DNA of 64,000 bases from Gerris lacustris (Eukaryota > Arthropoda > Insecta > Hemiptera > Gerridae). The stretch spans positions 34,919,628-34,983,627 of the forward strand of contig OX578280.1 of the NCBI GenBank assembly GCA_951217055.1. Reading direction: 5' to 3'. The position numbers and the translations under genes are program-made. The notes below the pieces were generated by a model. It was not told the DNA's origin. It did not search any database and saw only the letters and a program-made list of their open reading frames with translations. Within the stretch, counting starts at the first letter, position 1. Each line of letters opens with the position of its first letter. Shown here piece after piece: positions 55,943-64,000 of this stretch.

Positions 55943-58900
55943 AGCTTATCTGATACATATAGTGCACTACCCTATATCGTAACAACACAAACCAAACTAA
56001 AAATATTGATTGATACGGGTAGTTCAAAATCGTTTATTATTCCGAAAATAGCAAAACAACACTTCGCGGATTCAATAAAAAGAGATCCTTGCCATATAGC
56101 TTCAGCCCACGGCAGTTCAGTGCAAGAACATAGCACTATTATTCCCAGTTCAAGTATCATATCCAACATTCAAAATATAAACCTCAAATTCCACCTCTTT
56201 AAATTCCACAAATATTTTGATGGCTTATTGGGTCTTGATAATTTAAAAGTATTACAGGCAAAAATAGATTTAACCAACAACTGTCTAATCACTCCAAATA
56301 ACAAAATACCTATCTTCTATAGAAATACGAATAACAAAGATGGTACACAAGAAGAGAAACAAACAAAATTAAAATCTAATCATCTCGCAATAACAACATC
56401 GCATAAGAAAGAACCAGAATTGTCCACGGACAACACAACAATTATACCCCCTCAAACAGAACAAATAATAAAGATCCAAATAAGAAACATTAAGAACGGA
56501 AAAGCGTGTATCCCCAATACCACACTAGAATCTTTAGAAATTCCGGAAGGTATTGTAAATGTGATAAATCACCATGCTTATTGTGTCGTAAGAAATCAAA
56601 CTGACCACCCACAAATCTTACCAAAATTAAAACCTTTTAACCTAACAGATTTTTCATCATTCGAACAAACAGAGCCTAATGTAAATTACTTCAACCATAA
56701 TAAAGTAAAATTTGACATTTCAAACATACGTACCGATCATATGAACTCAGAAGAGAAAACAAAAATTGAAAAACTCGTGCGAGAATATTCCGACATATTT
56801 CACATGGAAAACCAACCACTGACATTCACCAACAAAATAAAACATACTATTCGAACCAATGATGAAATACCAGTTTATACTAAAACATATAGGTATCCTG
56901 AAATCCACAAACAAGAAGTAGAAAAACAAATAGAGGACATGCTGAAACAGAATATTATTAGGCCTTCTCAATCCCCATGGAATTCCCCTTTGTGGATTGT
57001 TCCAAAAAAATTAGATGCCTCGGGAAAGAAGAAATGGCGCATTGTCCTGGATTATAGGAAACTAAATGAAAAGACGGTGGATGATCGTTATCCTATCCCC
57101 AACATAACAGACCTCTTAGATAAACTAGGAAAATGTCAGTACTTTTCAACACTCGATTTAGCTTCAGGATTTTTACAAATTGAACTTGATGAAAGTAGTA
57201 TCCCCAAAACAGCTTTCAATACGGAACATGGTCACTATGAGTTTGTCCGTATGCCTTTCGGATTGCGTAATAGCCCTAGGACATTTCAAAGGGTCATGAA
57301 TGATATATTAAGAGGAGTACAATGTGCGGTATATCTGGACGACATAATCGTTTACAGCACTAGCCTTGAAGAACACCTCACAAGACTTAGACAAGTATTT
57401 GACAGATTAAGGCAGGCAAACTTCAAAGTTCAGCTCGACAAGACTGAATTCCTAAAAAAAGAAGTTGAATACTTAGGGCATGTCGTCAGCTCAGACGGCG
57501 TAAGACCAAACCCTTCTAAGATAAACGCAATAAAAAACTACCCCCTCCCTAAGACACAAAAGGAAATTAAAGGTTTCATAGGACTCCTATCATATTATAG
57601 GAAATTTATTAAAGATCTAGCATTACTAATTAAACCAATGACCAACTTTTTGAAGAAAAATGCGCAAGTGAACGTGAACGATCCCGAATACCTCAAGAGC
57701 TTTCACATATGTAAAAATCTGTTAATTAATGAACCTATCCTACAATATCCGGACTTTACCAAACCTTTTCATCTAACCACCGACGCTTCAAATGTAGCAA
57801 TAGGAGCGGTGCTCAGCCAATTATCTAATGGTTCTGATTTACCTGTAGCTTATGCTAGTAGGACCCTCAACCAATCTGAAATTAATCTATCCACGATCGA
57901 ACGTGAAATGCTTGCAATAATTTGGGCCGTAAAATATTTCCGACCATACTTATACGGACGAAAATTTAACATATATTCCGACCACAAACCCCTGCAATGG
58001 CTCTTCAGTTTAAAGGAACCTAACTCCAAATTAATTCGCTGGCGACTAAAGCTAGAAGAATACGATTACGAAATCATCTATAAAAAAGGTTCACAAAATA
58101 CTAATGCTGATGCCCTTTCCCGCATTGAAATCAATCTTACAGAAGAAGAGGATAACTTTCTTGATAACTTTCTTAGAAACCTAGTTAGAGATAATATTAA
58201 CCCTACTCCAGACACACAAGCTGGACCTTCAAGAGACCCAGATGACATTGAATCTCTAGTTGTTCACATTGATAATGACCAAGAAGATCCTGTCGGTAGC
58301 GATGACCAGACAGTACATTCAAACGCAGAGGGAAACACAATACTCAATATACCTATACTAGAAGCACCTGTAAACCATGGCCAAAATCAAATATTTATAT
58401 CTTTAGTAAAACACAGTCCCGCAGAGGTAAAAATTATACATTTATTTAACAACAAACAAAGAATGATTGTACAAATCTCCCAAAATCAATTTGAACAAGA
58501 CATTGTCCAATTTCTCAAAAACTATACAATACCCAAAGTAAAATATTGCCTGTACTTCGAGGACGATATTTATGAAAAATTTAGTGTCACCGTAATGAAG
58601 CATTTTCAACAAACACAACTCAAGCTGACAAAGTACACTCAAAAACTTATAGACGTAACTGATGAAGATAGCATTTTAGAAATAATAGAGAACTACCACC
58701 TAGGAAAAACCAATCATAGAGGACTAGATGAGACCGAAACGCGAATCAAACGGATTTATTATTGGCCGAATCAACGAAAATCAATACAAACTTATATCAA
58801 TAAATGTGAACCCTGTCAAATTTCCAAATATGACAGACACCCATTAAGATTAGAATATAATATTACTCCAACAGCCACTCGCCCATTCGAAATCATCCAC

Positions 58901-59755
58901 ATAGATACCGTAACATTAGAAAAAAATAAATTCCTGACAATAATTGACTCCTTCTCCAAATATGCTCAAGTCTATAAGCTTGAAGCAGCGCAAGGCATAG
59001 ATGTAGTCAATAAATTGATAAGATTCTTTTCTCATCATAACGTACCTAAACAAATTATAGCAGATAATGGATTAGAAATAAGCAACAGTCTTGTAAAAGA
59101 ACTGCTTAGCCTTCACAAGGTCACTCTACACTTTATCAGTTCCCAACATCCAGAATCAAATGGGATAGCAGAAAGATTCCATTCCACTTTAATAGAACAT
59201 ATAAGATTACTTAACAATAGAGAAGAATTCAGTACAGAACCCATAGAGATAAAAGTTAATTATGCATTGCTAGCATATAACAGTTCATTAAACTCAACCT
59301 TGAAACTCTCACCGTTCGACATAGTATCAGGGCATATAGACACTACGTCACCCCTTGACATAGACTTAGAAAACCAGCTGACCAATGACTACATATCAAG
59401 ACACAGAGACAAAACTAAACTACTTTACAATAAAATAAACGAAACACTCGCCAATACTAAACAAAAAGTTATAAACAAAGCTAACGAAACCCGAGAGAAA
59501 CTTCCGCCTATACCTAATACAGTATTCGTTGCAAATAAACAAAAACAACAAAAAACGAATAACAAATACAAACCTGAATCAATTACTGCTATTAAACCGA
59601 ACCTTAAAACGGCCACCATTAAACCCCAGCATTATAACACCAGACAAAAAATTCATCTCTCAAACGTTAAAAGACCACGAAAAGAAACTTATAGATTTGA
59701 TAATGTTACAGATCAATCCTGTCAATCGGACAAGGGACAGAACTCAAAGACTTGA
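55940..59755 (+). CDS. pol: Errantivirus-like Pol (1271 aa from the first ATG)
   Basis: Protease, reverse transcriptase, RNase H and integrase of the element. Residues counted from the ATG: protease DTGSS at 25-29; reverse transcriptase FSTLD near 402 and YLDD catalytic box 465-468; RNase H catalytic set D615, E654, D681, D724; an acidic linker of about 150 residues; integrase zinc site H920-x5-H926-x29-C956-x2-C959; integrase core D989-x52-D1042-x35-E1078; and a basic C-terminal tail. All expected catalytic residues are present and the frame has no stop. If made by frameshift, about a dozen codons precede the Met. The 3' end overlaps the start of the env frame by roughly 50 bases. Minus-strand open frames here are shadows. 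Confidence 0.96.
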   Translation: MSLSDTYSALPYIVTTQTKLKILIDTGSSKSFIIPKIAKQHFADSIKRDPCHIASAHGSSVQEHSTIIPSSSIISNIQNINLKFHLFKFHKYFDGLLGLDNLKVLQAKIDLTNNCLITPNNKIPIFYRNTNNKDGTQEEKQTKLKSNHLAITTSHKKEPELSTDNTTIIPPQTEQIIKIQIRNIKNGKACIPNTTLESLEIPEGIVNVINHHAYCVVRNQTDHPQILPKLKPFNLTDFSSFEQTEPNVNYFNHNKVKFDISNIRTDHMNSEEKTKIEKLVREYSDIFHMENQPLTFTNKIKHTIRTNDEIPVYTKTYRYPEIHKQEVEKQIEDMLKQNIIRPSQSPWNSPLWIVPKKLDASGKKKWRIVLDYRKLNEKTVDDRYPIPNITDLLDKLGKCQYFSTLDLASGFLQIELDESSIPKTAFNTEHGHYEFVRMPFGLRNSPRTFQRVMNDILRGVQCAVYLDDIIVYSTSLEEHLTRLRQVFDRLRQANFKVQLDKTEFLKKEVEYLGHVVSSDGVRPNPSKINAIKNYPLPKTQKEIKGFIGLLSYYRKFIKDLALLIKPMTNFLKKNAQVNVNDPEYLKSFHICKNLLINEPILQYPDFTKPFHLTTDASNVAIGAVLSQLSNGSDLPVAYASRTLNQSEINLSTIEREMLAIIWAVKYFRPYLYGRKFNIYSDHKPLQWLFSLKEPNSKLIRWRLKLEEYDYEIIYKKGSQNTNADALSRIEINLTEEEDNFLDNFLRNLVRDNINPTPDTQAGPSRDPDDIESLVVHIDNDQEDPVGSDDQTVHSNAEGNTILNIPILEAPVNHGQNQIFISLVKHSPAEVKIIHLFNNKQRMIVQISQNQFEQDIVQFLKNYTIPKVKYCLYFEDDIYEKFSVTVMKHFQQTQLKLTKYTQKLIDVTDEDSILEIIENYHLGKTNHRGLDETETRIKRIYYWPNQRKSIQTYINKCEPCQISKYDRHPLRLEYNITPTATRPFEIIHIDTVTLEKNKFLTIIDSFSKYAQVYKLEAAQGIDVVNKLIRFFSHHNVPKQIIADNGLEISNSLVKELLSLHKVTLHFISSQHPESNGIAERFHSTLIEHIRLLNNREEFSTEPIEIKVNYALLAYNSSLNSTLKLSPFDIVSGHIDTTSPLDIDLENQLTNDYISRHRDKTKLLYNKINETLANTKQKVINKANETREKLPPIPNTVFVANKQKQQKTNNKYKPESITAIKPNLKTATIKPQHYNTRQKIHLSNVKRPRKETYRFDNVTDQSCQSDKGQNSKT
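59698..59711 (+). promoter_or_regulatory. Candidate env splice acceptor
   Basis: tgataatgttacag ends in TACAG at 59711, only 8 bases after the env frame opens (59704). The pyrimidine tract is weak. The exon phase at 59712 is what the leader exon ending at 54633 requires. A second AG (ggacag, 59740) is less well placed. Confidence 0.5.
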
Positions 59756-61374
59756 CCCACAACCTAGGAATCCTCCCTATCAACCTAGGAAAAGCACGAC
59801 TACAGACAACTCGACATACTCTAGTTCACTACTATCAACTAGAACCTCTGTACCTTCAACTCAACAATTTAGACTCTCATTATATAAAGATAATTGACCA
59901 ACTTAATATGCTGAAGAAAAATTCCAGTGAAATAAATAATTACTGTAAATTAATAAATTATACGCGTACTTTAATTAGGAATAAGATTAGTAATATAGAT
60001 CTCTCGACATCCTCAAAACGGATGAGAAGAGGAATAATTAATGGATTAGGTAGTATAGTTAAAATAATTTCGGGTAATCTAGATTCTAACGACGGGGAAA
60101 GATATGATAAAATTATAAAACACATCCAAACTGATGAGCAAAATCTTGCTAACCAAATAGCCAATCAGTTTTCCCTTAGCAGTGAAATAATAAAAGAATA
60201 CAACAACAGTTTAAAAGATATTCAATATAATACTTACGAATTAAAGTCTAAGCTAGTTGAATTAGGAAATAATGTAAAGAAAGAAGTTAGTTATATAGAA
60301 ATTCTATCCACAAAAGAATTACTAAATCAAATAGAAATAACATACAATAGTATCCTCAACATTTTTCAAGATCTAGAAAACGCTATCACCTTCTGTAAAC
60401 TAAAAACCCTTCACCCGAGTATAATAACTCCCAAAGAACTATATAAAGAATTAGAAAAAATATCCAGTCACCATTTGCCTGGAGAATTACCTTTTAAAAT
60501 TAAATTTGAAAATATATTGGATTTCGAATCAATTATAAAAGTTAGTTGCAACATAAACCATAACCAAATAACCTTTTTTCTTGAGATCCCTTTAAATTCA
60601 AAAACAGAATATGAACTCTATCACTTAGTATCAATCCCAACTAAACATAAATCAAATTATGTCACTATCATTCCCAAATCAAAATATCTTTTAAAATCAG
60701 AGAAAGATGTGGTCCAGCCATTGAATGGTATGTGTGGAAAGCAGAATGTGTACCATTGTACACCTGAGTTACTATCGACTCAAGAAGCAACTTGTGAGAA
60801 GGAAATAATTCTTAAAGAAAGATCCAACTCATGCCAGTATGTAAACCTCGAGATCCAAAACAACAGTATTCAATATATTTACGACATAAATCAATTCTTA
60901 GCAGTGTTCGCGAAACCAGATGAAATTCAAATTAAAAATGAGAAAAACATTGAAACCAAACTACTCCAAGGTATTTTTCTCATCCAACAGGATGACAACC
61001 AAATATTCTACAAAGATATTCAACTGACCTACAGAACTAAATCTTATGGTCAGCCTCACATTTTACCAGAAATATTCCTACAACTTACGTCACACCAAGA
61101 ACCCAATATTACCATAAACTTAAAATCATTAAATTCTAAGGATCTAATTCTTACACCGTGGCATCCCATATCTACAGGCCAACACACCTTTACTTATCAC
61201 ATCCCCAGCATATGGACTGGCCTCCTGTACCTCATCCTTCTAGGTATAGTCCTCCTCCTGATACGACACAGGAGAAGATTCATCAATCTTCTAGACGCAA
61301 ACCAACCAACACCAGGACCAAGGAAAAATCTTCACCCTTCAACCATTGATCTTCCAGGGGAAGCTTCATTCTAA
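59712..61374 (+). CDS. env: Errantivirus-like envelope fusion protein (Env)
   Basis: Membrane glycoprotein of the baculovirus F/errantivirus Env family, predicted to mediate fusion. The frame is open from 59704 but has no ATG until 59908, inside the conserved N-terminal domain, so a spliced leader must supply the start. Counting from 59752: a conserved 'GILPINLGKARL' stretch near 6-17; a furin-type R-M-R-R at 90-93; then the fusion-peptide pattern G-x2-N-x2-G-S-x2-K-x3-G-x-L-D; an alpha-helical region; a cysteine-containing ectodomain with several N-x-S/T sites; one membrane span at about 489-505; and a basic cytoplasmic tail of about 33 residues. The N-terminal subunit is short, as in this family. 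The frame is intact. The stop at 61372-61374 overlaps the polypurine tract. Confidence 0.92.
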
Positions 61375-61383
61375 GGATGGAGG
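61373..61383 (+). other. Polypurine tract
   Basis: AAGGATGGAGG lies immediately before the 3' LTR, in the position of the plus-strand primer. One T interrupts it. Confidence 0.8.
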
Positions 61384-61608
61384 AGTTAACTGACTAAATA
61401 CTGCTGCGTCTACCAGACCGGAGTCAGCATTAATCTCAACTATAAAAGAGAGTATAGAACGGTCGCCGATCAGTCTTAGTTATACCTTATTACATGTAAG
61501 TATTTATTGTCACTGCTAAACTCCAACCTCGTGTTGTTAAACTTAATTGTGTTGTAATTATTTAATAAAAGTTTTTTAAAAAACCTCTTTGCAAATATTT
61601 AATTATAA

Positions 61609-61610
<2 letters not shown>
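61384..61610 (+). repeat. 3' LTR (227 bp) with AATAAA at 61564-61569
   Basis: Identical to the 5' LTR. In this copy the AATAAA supplies the poly(A) signal for all element transcripts. Confidence 0.97.

Positions 61611-61679
<69 letters not shown>
61611..61679. repeat. (TA)n tract, right flank of the errantivirus-like element
   Basis: 69 bp of TA directly after the LTR, continuing the tract interrupted at 54240. Confidence 0.95.
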
Positions 61680-61685
<6 letters not shown>

Positions 61686-61824
61686 CATTATTCATCAAGG
61701 AAAATACAATATTTTCTTTCTCATCACGACAGAAGTACTTACTACTTTACTATTGTAAATTGGTATATTTAATGCGGTTGGTCTAAATTACGTTTGATTC
61801 TTTTCTATAAATATTGTTTTATAC

Positions 61825-62008
61825 ATATACGGCTAAGCCCGTAGCAACGTGCTTAATTTTATATTTAGAAAAAAAAAGTATAATTAAGTAAATTAATTTA
61901 GATATCTATTTAGATAAGTTATTACATCTATTTGAAGTCCAACAAATCAAAACGAAGATATATTTTATTGGAATAAATGTGGTTACCTTAGCTTAGCAAT
62001 AACAAACA
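61825..62008 (-). mobile_element. SINE tail and part of body, minus orientation
   Basis: Matches 2655-2835 ('gcttaattttatatttagaaaaaaa.gta.aattaagtaaattaatttagat', 'ttattggaataaatgtggtt.cct.agcttagcaat'). The tRNA head seen at about 2945-3037 is missing, so this copy is 5'-truncated. Confidence 0.7.
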
Positions 62009-62640
62009 ATTTTGAGGTGAGCCGTCGGGACACTAATATATTATATAAATTATATATACATATAAATAAATCATTACTCACTTCACTACGATCTAACTAT
62101 ATAAGTTTTTTTACTTCATGCTGTTACTGCAAAGTATTAAGATCGTACCTGTAACAGAAATAAAAATTAAAAATTAATTTGGATGTCTTGTTTTAAGATA
62201 CACACACATAAATTTATTTATAAAATATATTATTATGATGATTATCGTGATGATGGATTTTAATGATAAAAAACCGATAATTTGCAACATGTTGCTTTGA
62301 TGACACGACCTTAACTAAGGTCATCTTCAATCTTTATTAACAATAACAACGAAACAATTAAAAAAAAGGTTTGCCCCAAGTAGCACTGGCTACAACATTA
62401 CAATAATCTAATTCATCTCTTTTAAATTATCATTTAAACTATTTTATTAAATTTAGGTCACTGTTATACTCATTTGTAAACTTGATTATAATTATAATCA
62501 CTTGATATAACATTTGTTAAAATTGAATTATATTGTCATTTATAGTTTAAATTACTCAGTTTATGAGATGAATAATTTCACTTAAATGTCACAACTTTTA
62601 CCTACAACATACTCAATAATTGATTGCAATTAATTAGATT

Positions 62641-62645
<5 letters not shown>

Positions 62646-62680
<35 letters not shown>
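62646..62680. repeat. (TA)n microsatellite
   Basis: A TA run of 35 bp. Confidence 0.9.
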
Positions 62681-62684
<4 letters not shown>

Positions 62685-62891
62685 AATTTATTTTATTATA
62701 TACGTTGTTATAATTATAATTAGCTGTTTGCTATTATTCTGATAAATTTATAAAATAATTTTAGATATATATTGCATTGGGTTAGTTGACCAATTATTTC
62801 AATTTTAATTTTTAAACATATCGACCAACTTATGACGCTCTCCCAGAGATAATGAAAAATCACAAGGAAGAACTTGCGTCCAAGTACTTTC

Positions 62892-63151
62892 TAGGGTTTT
62901 GTAGATGATTAAACATACCCTTTATGTAATTATGACTTTTTTCTTCGACCTCAAGGGTCACATTTTTGCGAATTGCGCATGCGCATATTTAATTTTTAAC
63001 TTCTGTATATTTTCCTGTGTTGGGTCAAAAGTTGCACCAGTGTTTCAAATTTCAGCACTTTAGCAACGGTTCCCTATGAGCCAAAGAGCGACGGACAGAC
63101 GGACACATCACCCTCGGCATAAGGGTTTTGAGAAGTATCTACAAAACCCTA
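62892..63151. mobile_element. Short TIR element (MITE) nested in the long-TIR element
   Basis: It starts TAGGGTTTTGTAGAT and ends ATCTACAAAACCCTA, a 15-bp perfect inverted terminal repeat. A second AGGGTTTTG close to the right end makes a subterminal hairpin with CAAAACCCT. Inside are 'gcgcatgcgca' and 'acagacggacacatcaccctcggcataa'. The interrupted copy at 14367-15765 belongs to the same family. Confidence 0.75.
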
Positions 63152-63395
63152 AAAAATGACTTCATACGTGAGTAAGCTAATTATTAAAATTAAAGAAAAT
63201 AGATTATTGTTATTAACGGATGAAGAACTATAAACGTAATTATGTTCTAATGGATATGATTAATTGACACAATTGTTTGAAGATGAACATAGTAAGGGTC
63301 GAAACGTATCATCAAAGCAACATTCTCACACCAACAAAATCCATCATCACGATAATTATCATAAAATATGAGAAGGTGTTCATAATTACATAATT

Positions 63396-64000
63396 ATTTA
63401 TTATTTATTTATTTTTTATATTGGGTGACTAGCGACATGGCCATTTACACTTATTATTTATTATTTATAAATATTATATAATTATAATTAATAAATATAA
63501 ATATTAATATATAATAATTCTGATAATTATCTATAAATATTCGAATCAATGACAAAAGGTTTTGGGTAAATGTTTTCTCATAGTCTTCTGAGTCTTCATA
63601 ATAAATTTATAACGGATTTATGACGGACAGCAACAGGTATAATATTCCCTATTTTATTATTTAGGCCATGATATACCAAAATGTATATAATCTTGTCAAA
63701 ACATTTGTATTTATTTTATTTTATGAGAAAATTATACTTAAAACGTGACACTAAACCAATGTTAAAGAGCTGGTAACAAAAACTTACGAGAAAATATTAA
63801 ACTGTGTTTATCATAATATAATTAAATGATTGTCACAGATTAAGCAGGATGCTTATACCAAAAGGAGTACCTGCAAGCCTGTGACTATCATTAATAATAT
63901 TATATCAAATAAGCCAAATCTCTCTTAAAAATCGAGATATTTGTAAACATACTAATGAATTATTATATCCTTCATTGATTAAAAAGCAGATGGGTATTTC
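63396..64000. other. Intergenic, no gene recognised
   Basis: Very AT-rich sequence with TAT-type low complexity around 63395-63530. Nothing else recognised. Confidence 0.5.

Larger units (their letters stand above)
54241..61610 (+). mobile_element. Complete errantivirus-like endogenous retrovirus (Gypsy/Metaviridae), 7.37 kb
   Basis: In order: 227-bp 5' LTR, tRNA-Ser primer site, leader with a candidate env splice donor, gag, pol in the -1 frame, env, polypurine tract and a 227-bp 3' LTR identical to the first by direct comparison. LTR ends are AGTTAAC...TAACT, as in Drosophila gypsy-type errantiviruses, and the site is a TA repeat with TATA on both sides. Gag, pol and env are all open. LTR identity plus intact frames mean a recent insertion that may still be competent. 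The pol is closest in character to the 17.6/297/ZAM group. Env sets it apart from ordinary Gypsy retrotransposons and allows, in principle, transfer between cells. Confidence 0.97.
62225..63395. mobile_element. Long-TIR element of repeat family F
   Basis: About 110 bp at 62225-62335 ('gattatcgtgatgatggatttt..catgttgctttgatgacacg..aaggtcatcttcaa') are the reverse complement of 63275-63395. The interior holds a (TA)n tract (62646-62680) and the smaller element 62892-63151, but no gene. A single end also occurs at 51530-51660. Confidence 0.65.

Noticed and set aside
59752..59754. Env start at the beginning of the listed open frame
   Set aside because: The triplet is TTG, not ATG. The frame opens earlier (59704) and the first in-frame ATG (59908) is inside the conserved domain, so a spliced leader start is preferred.
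59529..59897. 122-aa plus-strand frame across the pol-env junction
   Set aside because: It overlaps the pol tail and env head in a third frame, has low-complexity Asn/Lys/Thr/Ser composition and matches nothing, so it is a shadow of the flanking genes.

Overview
The window is AT-rich (roughly 70% A+T by eye) eukaryotic DNA with no convincing host protein-coding gene. It is packed with transposable elements, long inverted repeats and (TA)n tracts. The mixture (CsRn1-type Gypsy, errantivirus-like Gypsy with env, BEL/Pao, copia, mariner, LINE, tRNA-derived SINE, Helitron-like ends) and an arthropod-type TATA+TCAGTC core promoter in one LTR suggest an arthropod. A crustacean such as a caligid copepod would fit, but that is an impression and not something the sequence proves.

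Layout. 1-14 kb: dispersed and inverted repeats, a tRNA-derived SINE (2652-3040, minus), a copia RNase H relic (5225-5620), a BEL/Pao integrase relic (7745-8520, minus), one unassigned open segment (8563-8906) and a 1.5-kb foldback (10680-12213). 14-31 kb: a short Helitron-like element inserted cleanly inside another repeat (14726-15205), palindromic foldback elements (16760-17345), several (TA)n tracts, a tRNA-like sequence (25509-25582), a pre-miRNA-like hairpin (26635-26731) and a 2.1-kb Helitron-like element carrying a 1.2-kb foldback (27944-30023). 30.8-35.5 kb: a minus-strand CsRn1-clade Gypsy element. Its pol is intact, its gag is frameshifted, a GGGAAAC slippery site sits directly before the gag stop, and its flanks are about 97% identical INVERTED repeats rather than alignable LTRs. 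35.5-54 kb: small foldback elements, a 25-bp minisatellite, repeat families shared with the left half, and mariner and LINE relics around 50.3-51.4 kb. 61.6-64 kb: a (TA)n tract, a SINE tail, and a long-TIR element with a second MITE nested in it.

The centrepiece is 54241-61610: a complete, apparently very young errantivirus-like (Metaviridae, Gypsy 17.6/297/ZAM-like) endogenous retrovirus. It has two identical 227-bp LTRs, a TATA box plus initiator, a tRNA-Ser primer binding site, open gag, pol and env frames, a polypurine tract, and a poly(A) signal. It sits inside a (TA)n microsatellite, as expected for this group. The genes appear to be expressed in three ways. Gag is read from the first good ATG. 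Pol is reached by a -1 frameshift at U UUU UUA (alternatively by UAAUG reinitiation). Env is reached by splicing from a small leader exon whose ATG and reading phase match the env exon and would supply its otherwise missing signal peptide. Env has a furin site followed by a fusion-peptide pattern of the baculovirus F/errantivirus Env family, and a C-terminal membrane anchor.
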